Positions 8,528 to 18,060 of a stretch of 64,000 bases of DNA are shown in pieces (the stretch's first letter is position 1; every line of letters begins with the position of its first letter). The notes under the pieces are model-generated. The model was not told where the DNA came from. It saw only the letters and a program-made list of their open reading frames with translations, and searched no databases. The translations under genes were made by a program, and so were the position numbers. The DNA lies in the NCBI GenBank assembly GCA_900111435.1, contig FOIY01000001.1:1-64000 (forward strand), in the 5' to 3' direction. The stretch is from Ruminococcaceae bacterium KH2T8 (GTDB lineage: Bacteria; Bacillota; Clostridia; Saccharofermentanales; Saccharofermentanaceae).

Positions 8528-9223
8528 TCAGTTGAATATCCTTCTGACCGTAAGGATGGGATGAAGGTCGAGATCACCATAGATAACGCCTTCGTTAGAG
8601 CCCCTGGCATCTACCATCATGCCGTCACCAATATAGATTCCGACATGACCGCATGATCCGCCCTGGTTATCCCAGCAGATGATATCGCCGGGACGTATGT
8701 CGTCTACGGAAACTTCCTCACCTACATTACACATCGAATAAGAAGAGTGAGGAAGGTCGATACCGAGCTGTGCATAGCAGTAAACTACGAGACCGGAGCA
8801 GTCTACACCTGCTTCAGATTCGCCCGCATACATATAAGGCGTACCAACCATGCTCTCTGCGATATCGGCAATGAGCTGTCCTTCGTCGACATTAACGGCT
8901 GATAAGGTCTGCTGAGGTATGAGCTGGTATCTGTAGTTTTCTGCCCTCTGGCGCTTAGTAGCGATATACTGCTCAGTAGCAGACTTGGAGATGACGCTGT
9001 CACGCTCGACCTCAAAGAATAATCCAACCGGAGAATCTACGGAAGCTACCTGTACACCTGATACATTCTCATTGCTCTCGACAGTACAGGATGAAGCCTC
9101 ATCTGTAAGTTCAGCGGTAGTACTGTCAGTAACGGGATAATAAGTACTGTTAACTGATAATACAAGACATGTAAGTCCTGTTATCACATCACTGATCAAC
9201 TTATTTCTCTCAAATAAAAACAT
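8528..9223 (-). CDS. NlpC/P60 cell-wall peptidase with signal anchor
   Basis: The 231-residue protein has an N-terminal hydrophobic segment, an acidic/Ser-Thr linker, and a C-terminal NlpC/P60 domain of about 115 residues. Catalytic Cys is in VDCSGLVVY and the His in GHVGIYIGDG; the third polar residue is probably in VDARGS. These enzymes cut gamma-D-glutamyl-diaminopimelate or related stem-peptide bonds. I start at the ATG at 9223, which follows AGGTG, rather than 27 nt upstream where no ribosome site is seen. Absence of SH3 repeats suggests targeting through the membrane anchor. The gene stands alone. Confidence 0.88.
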   Translation of the reverse strand: MFLFERNKLISDVITGLTCLVLSVNSTYYPVTDSTTAELTDEASSCTVESNENVSGVQVASVDSPVGLFFEVERDSVISKSATEQYIATKRQRAENYRYQLIPQQTLSAVNVDEGQLIADIAESMVGTPYMYAGESEAGVDCSGLVVYCYAQLGIDLPHSSYSMCNVGEEVSVDDIRPGDIICWDNQGGSCGHVGIYIGDGMMVDARGSNEGVIYGDLDLHPILTVRRIFN

Positions 9224-9360
9224 CAATTCACCTACTCTATTTCTTTTCATGTCACTTAGGACATGTGTCAGAGTTTACCCTAATCTCCTGCCTCAAATTG
9301 GGTCATCAGGGGGCAAAAATCGGGGAATAATCGGGTGATAATGTGGCAAAACCTAATGAA

Positions 9361-9399
9361 AGAACGCAGGTACCGATGAGTTTCGGCGACCTGCGTTCT
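9361..9399 (-). terminator. Strong hairpin terminator of the membrane operon at 9428-13000
   Basis: Arms AGAACGCAGGT (9361-9371) and ACCTGCGTTCT (9389-9399) form a perfect 11-bp stem, 29 nt beyond the last gene of the operon. The tail on the minus strand is only moderately T-rich. Confidence 0.65.
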
Positions 9400-9427
9400 A
9401 TTGATCTTATGTGTTTTCTGAGACCTT

Positions 9428-10174
9428 TTAACCTCTTGTAGCGGAAGGCTCAGTGGGCGCTTCGGTAGCGATAACCGGAGCGAGACCGTCAGCCTGTGCC
9501 GCGGGATCCTCAACAGCCTCGCCGCTTTCGTCTTCACCTGCAGGTATCTCACCTTCACCACCCGGGAAAGCAATACCTAACGGATAATACGGAAGGATGT
9601 TAACATACTCTTCCTGAAGAGGTGCGCTCTCGAATATCTTAGAAGAATCAACAAGAGACTTATGTCGGTAAGGAACCGTAACAGCGGAATAGCTGACGCA
9701 CCAGATGATAAGAGCCAACAGAATGAGCTGGAATATCAGGAGCGGCGTGATCGGGAAAAGATCCATAATCTTCTGCACTGATCTTGTCGACTTTGATTTC
9801 TTGGGGTCAGACTGGATAAACTCAGCTACCTTATAACCGGTAGAATCGATCTTAACGAGGATCTTCTCGAGCATAAAGTTACGTGTATATTCATCGAGTG
9901 TCCTGGGAGCAAAGTTGACGTTCTCGGGAAGCGGATACTTCTCGACTATCTCGTTGGCATTCTTGAGGAGAATATCACCGAAATAGTAAACAACGTCTTC
10001 ACCCTTGATAACGGACCTCTGCTGATAAGTATCTAGATAAGACTTTACGATCGCCTGCTCAGCTCTTGTAGTCTCCTTAGTGATACCGAATACGGATGAA
10101 TAGACCATCTCTACCGTGCTCTGGTAGAAGTCAGGGAAATTCTCGCGTGTAAGCTTCTCACTCCACATATCCAT
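9428..10174 (-). CDS. Unknown one-TM protein with sigma-70 region-2-like cytosolic part
   Basis: The 248-residue product has a cytosolic N-terminal domain of about 145 residues, one transmembrane helix (about 145-167, FPITPLLIFQLILLALI), and an acidic, Ala/Pro/Glu-rich outer tail. The N-terminal pattern FPDFYQSTVEMVYSSVFGI, then AEQAIVKSYLDTYQQ, resembles the helices of sigma-70 region 2, but no region 4 follows, so it is unlikely to be a working sigma factor. It overlaps the end of the sensor-MFS gene and ends the operon. I choose ATG 10174, which follows GGGAGG at 8 nt, over the GTG three codons upstream. Function unknown; the sigma resemblance is inference. Confidence 0.6.
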   Translation of the reverse strand: MDMWSEKLTRENFPDFYQSTVEMVYSSVFGITKETTRAEQAIVKSYLDTYQQRSVIKGEDVVYYFGDILLKNANEIVEKYPLPENVNFAPRTLDEYTRNFMLEKILVKIDSTGYKVAEFIQSDPKKSKSTRSVQKIMDLFPITPLLIFQLILLALIIWCVSYSAVTVPYRHKSLVDSSKIFESAPLQEEYVNILPYYPLGIAFPGGEGEIPAGEDESGEAVEDPAAQADGLAPVIATEAPTEPSATRG

Positions 10175-12323
10175 TTCCGTCACCTCCCTGCTGGCCGTTC
10201 ATGTCGTAACCGCCGTTATAGTTCTGTCCGTTATACTGATCGTAACCGTAATTTGCATTAGGATCGGCATACTGCTGATCACCATAGTAGTCGCTCGGCA
10301 CCTCTTCAGACATAGCCTGTTGATACTGAGCATAAGCTTCATCATATCCCTGAGGTACCGCATAAAGATCCTGCTGGGGCTGCTGAGGAAGTGCCTGCTG
10401 AGCGTCCTGAGGCTGAGCCTTGGGTGCGGGAGTTTTTGTCTTCTTCGAAGACTTTCGTTCCTTCTTAAGTGTAGGATCCTTATCATCTACATCATTAGCG
10501 AAAGATGACAGAGGATACATGAATGCGCATACAAGGAGCAGGACAACTGCCGCTACGAATACTGCTCTTACGTCAACGATAAGTGCAACAGCAAATACCG
10601 GGATGCCTGCGATAAGACCTGCAAGGAATGAAAGCTCACCGGCCTTACGAAGATTAGCTTTTGCCTGATTGTTCGAAAGAAGGAACAATACGTAAAGGTA
10701 ATAGAAATCGTGGATACCGAGGCTGATACCGATAAGTGCTACCGATATAAGAAGTATCTTAGCCGTAGGAACAAGCGCGAATACCAAAAGTCCGATAACA
10801 GCACAGATCGATGAGATGATGACTCTTACCTTTGATGTAAGAACATGACCGTATCTGTTCTTGATGATAAGCGCTACAAAGCAAGCCGAGAAAGCAGTTA
10901 TAAGATAATAGAACGATGTCGTCGCGAGCGAGATACCTACTGTCGGCAGATAATTAGGAATAAATCCGATAAGGAAAGATACGAGAGTACCCATCACAAA
11001 GAATGTAGATGTCAGGAATCTTCCCGTATACTTATTGGATACGAGCTCGAGCCACTTATTAAGAGGAAGGAACTGCTCCTTAACGGGATTATTGTCCTTC
11101 ATGAAGAATACGATACCGAGCGATGTAAGGATCAACGCAGCACCGCAGATGACATTAACGATGAGGATACCGAATCTCTCAAAGCAGATACCAGCGATGA
11201 CCGCACCGACGGATACACCGAGGAAGTAGGCCGTATTTTGGATATTATGTACTGTTCTGTCGTCGAACTTATCGTAGCCTAGCTTACCTGCATTGATCCT
11301 GTAGTCACGAAGTGAATCAAATACCATTCCGTAGCAGAATGATGTAGGAAGAAGAAGGATCAGCATAACGATAGCATTACCCGTGATACCGGATACAAGG
11401 CTCAGGATATAACCTGCCGCAGTCGTGATGATAAGTGCGATCCTGCCCGTGAGCTTGAACTTGAGCTGCTTTCTAAGTCCGGAAAATCCGAAGAAACCGA
11501 AAGCATAAAGGATAAGTCCGAGAGCGATCAAAAGCTGAACAACGAAGTTCTCCTGATCTGCGAATTCTCTCTTTATGAACTCTGATACAACGATCGGCGT
11601 CATTACGGAACCCAACGCCGCAAAGAACGAAAGGAACCTGATAGCCGAATCACCGTACATGATAAGAACAGGAACGTTGCCGATCATGCCTCTGGAAAGA
11701 GTCGATACGAAGAGATTAAGCTCGAAGATGATGATCGCCATTGCAACAGCGATAGCAAAGATGGTCATCGTCCAGCTAAGGGACATTCCGTTAACGGTAG
11801 AAGAATAATCTTCATAGGGCATCCTTACTTCCAGGATACCTGCAACCGTATTCTCAGATGAGATGATGGGAGCGATGGCACATACATACTGAGTATCATC
11901 CTCGGTACGCTTTGTAAAAGCCTCTGTCTGAAGCTCAAAGCAGTTATTGTACTCGTCGCCTACACCCGAAAGGTAATAAGGTTCGGTAACATCAGCACCC
12001 GATGTAGTGCAAAGTCTCATAAAGGAGTTACCGGCCTTAGTATAAATGTCATATATATAAGGCTTGCCCTTAGCATACTCGGGAACCTCGAGAGGGAATG
12101 TCATTCCTTCAACGATGGTGGTATGACCGAGTGCCGTCGAAGTAGCGACAGCCAAAGACTCCATGGTCTCCGCCCTCTCGCTTTCGAGGACTACCGTATA
12201 TGTATCCGTAAGCTGGTTAGACATTACGGCGAGAACGATAAGAACGATAACAAAGCAATAACCGATAGTTGCTGCGATCGTACGCCTCTCGCGAAGTCTC
12301 TTTATCTCTGAACCTCTGCTCAT
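10158..12323 (-). CDS. MFS-type transporter fused to an N-terminal extracytoplasmic sensor-like domain
   Basis: At 721 residues it is almost twice a normal MFS protein. TM1 (about 16-38) and TM2 (about 182-205) bracket an extracytoplasmic domain of 140 residues that looks like a single-Cache sensor (PYIYDIYT, NNCFELQTEAFTKR, VCAIAPIISSENTVAGILEVR). About twelve hydrophobic helices follow with MFS-like spacing (residues 215-610). The cytosolic tail is Lys-rich, then Gln/Pro, Tyr and Gly/Asn rich, and looks disordered. The neighbour upstream encodes a similar sensor domain without the transporter. This suggests ligand sensing linked to transport or to an MFS fold used as a receptor. Start follows GGAGGACAG. 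No substrate can be named. Confidence 0.7.
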   Translation of the reverse strand: MSRGSEIKRLRERRTIAATIGYCFVIVLIVLAVMSNQLTDTYTVVLESERAETMESLAVATSTALGHTTIVEGMTFPLEVPEYAKGKPYIYDIYTKAGNSFMRLCTTSGADVTEPYYLSGVGDEYNNCFELQTEAFTKRTEDDTQYVCAIAPIISSENTVAGILEVRMPYEDYSSTVNGMSLSWTMTIFAIAVAMAIIIFELNLFVSTLSRGMIGNVPVLIMYGDSAIRFLSFFAALGSVMTPIVVSEFIKREFADQENFVVQLLIALGLILYAFGFFGFSGLRKQLKFKLTGRIALIITTAAGYILSLVSGITGNAIVMLILLLPTSFCYGMVFDSLRDYRINAGKLGYDKFDDRTVHNIQNTAYFLGVSVGAVIAGICFERFGILIVNVICGAALILTSLGIVFFMKDNNPVKEQFLPLNKWLELVSNKYTGRFLTSTFFVMGTLVSFLIGFIPNYLPTVGISLATTSFYYLITAFSACFVALIIKNRYGHVLTSKVRVIISSICAVIGLLVFALVPTAKILLISVALIGISLGIHDFYYLYVLFLLSNNQAKANLRKAGELSFLAGLIAGIPVFAVALIVDVRAVFVAAVVLLLVCAFMYPLSSFANDVDDKDPTLKKERKSSKKTKTPAPKAQPQDAQQALPQQPQQDLYAVPQGYDEAYAQYQQAMSEEVPSDYYGDQQYADPNANYGYDQYNGQNYNGGYDMNGQQGGDGNGYVE

Positions 12324-13000
12324 AATTTCTGTCCTCCCTTCCCTGAACGTCCTATAAACTTAGGGATGAGTGACTGAATACCGAAGAGGATAACACCTGC
12401 GGCAACAGAGATTATAACTGCGATGAGCACGCGGCCTTCGAGCTTTGTGCCAAGGTCATCGAGCTTATTGAATTCACACTTATACTCAAACACTCCGACA
12501 CATCTGCCTGTGCTGTCGGAGATAGGAACGAGTACACTCTCGGAAGTCTTGTCACTGAGGATAGCTTCGGAATTATCGGCTGAAAGCCAGTCTGAGATCT
12601 CATGCTTAGCAACCTGGAAGATCTCGGGATCGTCTGTTCCGTGACTCAGGAGCTTTTGAAGCTGACCATCAGAATAAAGGAAAAGTGCGTAATACTCGGT
12701 AGTAAAGCTCTGTGTTGAAGTGTCAGCAAGAGAAAGAGCTAAGACCTTCTCATACTTCTGTGAAGCGGATACCGGATCTGCGACGATCTCATCTCCGTTT
12801 ATCATTAACTTTACTACGTCGCAAGTCTGCTGGATCTTCTTATCGGAAACCGCCTTGAACTCCTCCTCAAACTTGAGGCGCATATGGTGTACGGCAAAAG
12901 ACACAGATAAGACTGACAGCAGAAGTGAAACAACTATCAATATTACTGCCCTGACGATCTTGTTGAGCGTTTCGGACCGGTTGACCGATCTGTTATCCAT
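12320..13000 (-). CDS. Membrane-anchored extracytoplasmic sensor-like protein
   Basis: The 226-residue product has a TM near residues 16-40, an extracytoplasmic domain of about 150 residues, and a C-terminal TM (about 188-210), then a short basic tail. The domain has Cache-like features: a long first helix (HHMRLKFEEEFKAVSDKKI), a central strand set (YYALFLYSDGQLQKLL), and a last strand SVLVPISDSTGRCVGVFEYK. There is no kinase, GGDEF, HAMP or methyl-accepting module, so a signal would have to pass to a partner. Its stop overlaps the start of the sensor-MFS gene by 4 nt, implying equal production and probably a complex. Confidence 0.6.
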   Translation of the reverse strand: MDNRSVNRSETLNKIVRAVILIVVSLLLSVLSVSFAVHHMRLKFEEEFKAVSDKKIQQTCDVVKLMINGDEIVADPVSASQKYEKVLALSLADTSTQSFTTEYYALFLYSDGQLQKLLSHGTDDPEIFQVAKHEISDWLSADNSEAILSDKTSESVLVPISDSTGRCVGVFEYKCEFNKLDDLGTKLEGRVLIAVIISVAAGVILFGIQSLIPKFIGRSGKGGQKL

Positions 13001-13015
13001 ATAGTCGCACTCCTA

Positions 13016-13039
13016 AATATATATTTTTCAATATATATT
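13016..13039 (-). promoter_or_regulatory. AT-only hairpin in front of the sensor operon
   Basis: Two copies of AATATATATT (13016-13025 and 13030-13039), each self-complementary, can pair into a 10-bp stem with a 4-nt loop. On the minus strand the stem ends just before the Shine-Dalgarno AGGAG of the gene at 13000. It could be an operator or a weak, temperature-sensitive RNA fold; this is inference. Confidence 0.35.
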
Positions 13040-13064
13040 CTATCTATAAATCAATAAAATTATA

Positions 13065-14558
13065 TTAAAGTTCGTTTACAAGCATCTTAAACATATCGCC
13101 ACGGTGCTCGAAATGCCTGAAGTGGTCATAGGAAGTACCTACGGGCGACATTATTACGATATCACCTGATTTTGCTATCTCGCGAGCCTTATTAAGGGCA
13201 GCTTTGTAAGAATCGACAACTGCATCGCGTGTCTCTTCGAACTCATATACGTCTCCGTCCTTTGAGGGGAGCTTTATAAGATCATAAGATCTGCCGTTTG
13301 CTTCCTTGGCGATGATATCCTCGACAAGATCGGCATTTGATCCGTAGAGGATGATCCTGTCGCATACATTTAAGATCGCATCTCCGAGGCCTTCGTAATT
13401 ACATTTCTTATCAGCACCGCCCGCGATAAGCACGCCGTGCATATTTCTGCCCGCAAGAGCATTCATCGTATTGATCGTTCTGTTTGGAGAAGTATCGATA
13501 GAAGAGTTATAGTACTTGACTCCGTCTATCTCACGGACGAACTCGATCCTGTGAGCAACACCCGTAAACTCCTTCGCTACTGCTACGATATCTTCTGCCT
13601 TTACAAAGCCATGAACAGCACCGATTGCGCAGAGATAATTCTCGACATTGTGCTTTCCGGGGATAAAGATATCATCTTCAGCCATGATCTCGGTGATCTG
13701 ACCGTCCTTCTCGTATACGATCTTGCCGTCCTTTGTGTAGATCCTGTGATTGAGAGCATCTTCACCTGCTCTGATCGTATCTGCTCTGTCGAGAGCAAAG
13801 TAGGATATCCTGCCTCCTGCGATCTTCCTCATGTCATATGTGATATCGCACTTACCGTTAAGTACTACCTTACCCGTAGCGCTCTGATATCTGAAGATAT
13901 TAGTCTTTGAGGCAATATACTCGTCGTAATCCTTATGGAAATCAAGATGATTTGGAGTAACGTTGGTCACGATAGCAACATCTACGCTCTTCTTCATGTT
14001 AAGAAGCTGGAAAGATGACAGTTCGAGAACGACCATATCCTCCTCAGTCATCTCATCGACCTTATCAAGGAGCGGTGTACCGATATTACCGCCGAGCCAT
14101 ACCTTGTAGCCTGCGCGCTTGAGCATCTCGGATACGAGAGTAGTCGTAGTAGTCTTTCCGTCTGAACCCGTGATACCGAAGATAGTTGCAGGACAAAGAT
14201 CGATAAAGAGTTCCATCTCGGAAGTCAGAACGGCACCCTTCTCAACTGCTGCCTGAAGCTCGGGAGTCTCGACTCTCATCTTGGGAGTCTTGAACACGAA
14301 GCTGAACTTCTCTGTCTTTAAAGGCTCAAGATACCCTTCGCCCAATGACCAGGTTACGCGTACATTCTCATATTCGAATTCTTCTTTTACGGCTTTGATC
14401 GCAGGATCATTCTCATCGAGTCTGTCAAATGCAGTGATCTCCATACCCATGGCGTACAGCCATTTGATAAGAGGTCTGTTGGAGATACCTACTCCGATAA
14501 CAGCTGCTCTCTTTCCCTTCGCATAATCCTTAAATCTTATAAGCTTTATATAATCCAT
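13065..14558 (-). CDS. murD: UDP-N-acetylmuramoylalanine--D-glutamate ligase
   Basis: This cytosolic ATP-dependent ligase adds D-Glu to UDP-MurNAc-L-Ala in peptidoglycan synthesis. The N-terminal Rossmann part (AAVIGVGISNRPL), the ATP loop GSDGKTTT at 131-138, the central LELSSFQL and NVTPNHLDFH motifs, and the C-terminal VLIAGGADKK and VIMSPVGTSYD motifs are all characteristic of MurD. At 497 residues it is about 45 longer than typical MurD, mostly in the C-terminal half. It is not in a classical mur/fts cluster: the neighbours are ABC exporters upstream and the sensor-MFS operon downstream. GGAGG lies about 12 nt before ATG, with AAGGAA closer. Confidence 0.93.
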   Translation of the reverse strand: MDYIKLIRFKDYAKGKRAAVIGVGISNRPLIKWLYAMGMEITAFDRLDENDPAIKAVKEEFEYENVRVTWSLGEGYLEPLKTEKFSFVFKTPKMRVETPELQAAVEKGAVLTSEMELFIDLCPATIFGITGSDGKTTTTTLVSEMLKRAGYKVWLGGNIGTPLLDKVDEMTEEDMVVLELSSFQLLNMKKSVDVAIVTNVTPNHLDFHKDYDEYIASKTNIFRYQSATGKVVLNGKCDITYDMRKIAGGRISYFALDRADTIRAGEDALNHRIYTKDGKIVYEKDGQITEIMAEDDIFIPGKHNVENYLCAIGAVHGFVKAEDIVAVAKEFTGVAHRIEFVREIDGVKYYNSSIDTSPNRTINTMNALAGRNMHGVLIAGGADKKCNYEGLGDAILNVCDRIILYGSNADLVEDIIAKEANGRSYDLIKLPSKDGDVYEFEETRDAVVDSYKAALNKAREIAKSGDIVIMSPVGTSYDHFRHFEHRGDMFKMLVNEL

Positions 14559-14584
14559 TTCCTTTTATGCCTCCGCAAATTATC

Positions 14585-16336
14585 TTACTCAGTATACGAC
14601 TTATAGAGTTTGCTGTAAAAGCCGCCCGAATCGATCATGTCTTCATGCTTTCCGATCTCGCTCACGCGTCCGTCCTCCATAACGACTATCATGTCGGCAT
14701 CTACGATGGTCGAAAGCCTGTGTGCGATGACGAGACTTGTCCTTCCCTTGAGAAGATCCTTAACGGCCTTCTGTATCTTTACTTCCGTAAGGATATCCAC
14801 GGATGAAGTTGCCTCATCGAGGATCAGTATGCAGGGATCGGATGCCATTGCTCTCGTGATGCTCAGGAGCTGCCTCTGACCTTCAGAGATATCGTCACGA
14901 GAAGATGAGATCTGCTCGTGGTACTTGTTCGGAAGCTTTCGTATAAAGGAATCAGCGCCCGATACCTTTGCAGTACTAATGGCATCTTCGTCAGACAGAA
15001 GCGGGCGTCCGAACTTTATGTTCTCCATGATATCCGCATTCCTGAACCACGTGTCCTGCGTAACGACGCCCAGATACTTTCGAAGAGTGTTCCTCGGAAC
15101 CTGTGAGATCGGCTTGCCGTTAACGAGTATCTCACCGGAGTCAGGTTCGTAGAATCGAAGGAGAAGATTGATGAGCGTTGTCTTTCCACATCCTGTCGGA
15201 CCTACGATCGCGCATGAGGAGCCGGCCTTTATCCTGAATGAGACATTCTTTATGACGGGCTGATCCTTAACATATGAGAAAGACACGTCCTTAAACTCGA
15301 TCTCGAAATCACCTTCCCTGTCCCAAGTAAGATCTTCGTCCACATTCTCTGATGTAAGATCATCATCGAGCTCCGCCTCATCAAGGAACTTGAATATCCT
15401 CGTAAGGCATGCCATCGAGTCCGAAAGTTCAGTATATACGGACGAAAGATCATTAAAGGGCTTCATGAACTGGGATGCATAAGCGAGCATCGAAGCCAGA
15501 AGACCTACGGTGATCGCACCGCTCGTAACGTGACCGGCACCAATGAATGCGACACCGGCATATATGAGTGAATTAACAAATCTCGTGGAAGGATTCGTTA
15601 TGGACGACAGGAACGTAGCCTTTCTGGATGTCCTCTTGTAATCCTCGTTTATCTTATCGAAATCATTACAGATCATCTCGTTGATATTAAATAGATGTAT
15701 GATCCTGAAGTTGCCCGTGCCTTCGGAGATAAAGGAAGTCTGCCTGGATCTGATCTCTGACTGAGCCTTGAACGAAGAAAAAGACCTCGAAGCGATAAAG
15801 TAAGATACCAGGAACGATACCGGCGTAAATACGAGTACGAACAATGCGAGCTTCCAGTCTGCAACGAGCATGATAACCAGTGTAAAGATTATCGCCGTAA
15901 TACCCGCGAAGAACTGATTCATGAACATGATAAGTCCGTCACCAATCGTCTCGCAGTCACTTATGACCATACTCTGGATGCTTCCGACTGAAGTATTGTC
16001 GATATAGGAGACAGGAAGCTTTCGAACCTTGCCGTATGCTTCGTTCCTGATCTTCTCCGTGACGTTATATGAGATTTTGTTATTCGTCCTGTTCATGAAG
16101 AGCTGGAAGAGTGCCGAGATCACGATGAGCACGAGCATTATGACTATATAACGTGTGAGCGTACCGTAATCGACACCGTCTTCATTGATTGAATCGATCG
16201 CACGGCCTACAAGAAAAGGCAAAAGTATGCCGATACCCGAAGAAAGGATCGCGGTAATGATCGATATCATGACCATCTTCCTGCTGCCTTTAAGGAATGA
16301 AGCAAAGCGCTTTATGAGTTTTCTGTCGAACTTCAT
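14585..16336 (-). CDS. ABC exporter half-transporter (permease-ATPase), catalytic-site partner
   Basis: The 583-residue protein has six transmembrane helices (about 18-310) and a C-terminal ATPase. Walker A is GPTGCGKTT, the signature is SEGQRQL, Walker B is [12 protein letters not shown] with the catalytic Glu present, and the H-loop is in VIAHRLSTI. It overlaps the partner gene at 16333 by 4 nt, the standard arrangement for heterodimeric exporters of the BmrCD/TM287-288 type. Drug, lipid or peptide export are all possible. The signature begins with Ser-Glu rather than Ser-Gly, which occurs in this subfamily. Likely one operon with the deaminase and cardiolipin synthase genes upstream. Confidence 0.88.
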   Translation of the reverse strand: MKFDRKLIKRFASFLKGSRKMVMISIITAILSSGIGILLPFLVGRAIDSINEDGVDYGTLTRYIVIMLVLIVISALFQLFMNRTNNKISYNVTEKIRNEAYGKVRKLPVSYIDNTSVGSIQSMVISDCETIGDGLIMFMNQFFAGITAIIFTLVIMLVADWKLALFVLVFTPVSFLVSYFIASRSFSSFKAQSEIRSRQTSFISEGTGNFRIIHLFNINEMICNDFDKINEDYKRTSRKATFLSSITNPSTRFVNSLIYAGVAFIGAGHVTSGAITVGLLASMLAYASQFMKPFNDLSSVYTELSDSMACLTRIFKFLDEAELDDDLTSENVDEDLTWDREGDFEIEFKDVSFSYVKDQPVIKNVSFRIKAGSSCAIVGPTGCGKTTLINLLLRFYEPDSGEILVNGKPISQVPRNTLRKYLGVVTQDTWFRNADIMENIKFGRPLLSDEDAISTAKVSGADSFIRKLPNKYHEQISSSRDDISEGQRQLLSITRAMASDPCILILDEATSSVDILTEVKIQKAVKDLLKGRTSLVIAHRLSTIVDADMIVVMEDGRVSEIGKHEDMIDSGGFYSKLYKSYTE

Positions 16337-18060
16337 GATACGCCCTCCTCATCCTGAAGAGCACAGAACTTTCTGTAGTTCTCCGAAATATTGAGAAGCT
16401 CCCTGTGAGGCGCGAAAGCGGATATCCTGCCGTCCTCGACAAGAAGTATCTTATCCAGATCCATTACCGTCTTTATCTTCTGGGATACGAAGATCATCGT
16501 AGGAGAATTTGTAAGCGAACCGAGGTTCTTCAGGAGCTTTCGCTCGGTAGCCGCATCAAGAGCAGAAGTCGAATCATCGAAGATAAGTAGTCCGGGCTCG
16601 CCTGCAAGAGCACGCGCGATACCGATCCTCTGCTTCTGTCCGCCCGACAGTCCCGCACCGTTAGCCTTTACGATAAAATCCTTACCATCTTCCTTATGAA
16701 CCACGACATCATCCGTGCAGGAATCGATGATCGCTCTGTCGATATTCTCATCGGATATGCCTTCGCGATCGAGCGAGATATTATACTTGATAGAGCCCGT
16801 GAACATCCTTGCTTTCTGAACACAAAGGGACATCGCCTTATAAAGGCTGTCTCTCGAGATATGCTCTACTGACTTGCCGTCGAGCAGGATCTCTCCGGAA
16901 GTCGGAGCATAAAGGCCCGACGCGAGCTGCGCTACGGTCGACTTACCTGAACCGGTGATACCGATAACACCGATCTTCTCGCCTTTTTCGACCTTGAATG
17001 ATATATCGGTCAATGTATCTTCACCGCTGTCCGGGTATCTGAATGATACATTCCTGAACTCAAGGCTATGAGCTGCATGAGGATCGTCTATTACTACCGC
17101 ATCTTCGATAGACTCGTCGAAGTACTTGAGAAGATCCCTGACGCGAACTGTACATGCGACTGCACGGCTGACGGTTATTATGAGATTAGCGAGCTTGATG
17201 AGCTCGACAAGTATCTGTGACATGTAGTTATAGAGAGCTATGACCTGCCCCTGAGTAAGATCGCCCGAATCAACGTGGATGGCACCTCTTGCGATCAGGA
17301 AGCAGATAGAAAGATTGATGATCAGGAAAGTAACCGGGTTGAGCAATGCCGATATGCCTGCCGCCTTCTTCTGAAGTGCGTTGAGATTGGCACTCTTCTC
17401 CTTAAAGCCCTGATAATCATCAGATGTTCTGTTAAATCCTCTGATAACCTTTACGCCGCTAAGTCCGTTACCCGTCGCATCGACAAGTGCATCAAGTCCC
17501 TTACGAGTATCCTTATAAGCAGGGATGGCGCGCTTCATATTGAATGCGACAAAGAGCCCCAAAGCCACTACTGCAAATACAAAGATACATGCAAGCCTTA
17601 CGCTTATTGTAAATGCCATGATGACCGCACCGAATACGATAAACGGGGATCTCAGCAGAAGCCTTAATGTCAGGTTGATGCCGCTTTGTATCTGATTAAC
17701 GTCGGATGTAAGTCCGGTAACGATATTAGATGATCCGATCTTCTCATAATCAGAAACAGAAAGATGCATGATCTTTCGAAAGAGGTCACGTCTGACATCC
17801 GATGAGATACCTGCCGCAGCGGCCGCAGCGAAATACTGGGCGCAGATGGCGCAGATAATACCAACTGTTGCAAAGATACACAGCAGGATTATGCTGTTTC
17901 TTATGACAGCCGGATCATTACCGTTTATACCTTTATCGATAAGATTCTTGATAACAAGAGGTACGATAAGCTCGAAAGTAGCTTCAAGCAGCTTAAAGAG
18001 AGGGCTCAGAATCGACTGAACCCTGTAACCCTTAACGTACTTCAAAACGCCTTTGAGCAT
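16333..18060 (-). CDS. ABC exporter half-transporter with degenerate ATP site
   Basis: This 575-residue permease-ATPase pairs with the product at 14585. Walker A is GITGSGKST and the signature is LSGGQKQR, but Walker B reads [12 protein letters not shown]: Asp replaces the catalytic Glu, and the H-loop segment reads FVSQKIKTV with Gln in place of His. One non-hydrolysing site is the hallmark of heterodimeric exporters, where it controls the cycle. The start at 18060 overlaps the upstream stop as TGATG, with GGAGG 10 nt before it; a longer reading would start inside the deaminase gene. Six membrane helices precede the ATPase. Confidence 0.88.
   Translation of the reverse strand: MLKGVLKYVKGYRVQSILSPLFKLLEATFELIVPLVIKNLIDKGINGNDPAVIRNSIILLCIFATVGIICAICAQYFAAAAAAGISSDVRRDLFRKIMHLSVSDYEKIGSSNIVTGLTSDVNQIQSGINLTLRLLLRSPFIVFGAVIMAFTISVRLACIFVFAVVALGLFVAFNMKRAIPAYKDTRKGLDALVDATGNGLSGVKVIRGFNRTSDDYQGFKEKSANLNALQKKAAGISALLNPVTFLIINLSICFLIARGAIHVDSGDLTQGQVIALYNYMSQILVELIKLANLIITVSRAVACTVRVRDLLKYFDESIEDAVVIDDPHAAHSLEFRNVSFRYPDSGEDTLTDISFKVEKGEKIGVIGITGSGKSTVAQLASGLYAPTSGEILLDGKSVEHISRDSLYKAMSLCVQKARMFTGSIKYNISLDREGISDENIDRAIIDSCTDDVVVHKEDGKDFIVKANGAGLSGGQKQRIGIARALAGEPGLLIFDDSTSALDAATERKLLKNLGSLTNSPTMIFVSQKIKTVMDLDKILLVEDGRISAFAPHRELLNISENYRKFCALQDEEGVS

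Noticed and set aside
9428-10174. Functional sigma factor
   Set aside because: Only a region-2-like pattern is seen; region 4 is missing and a TM follows.
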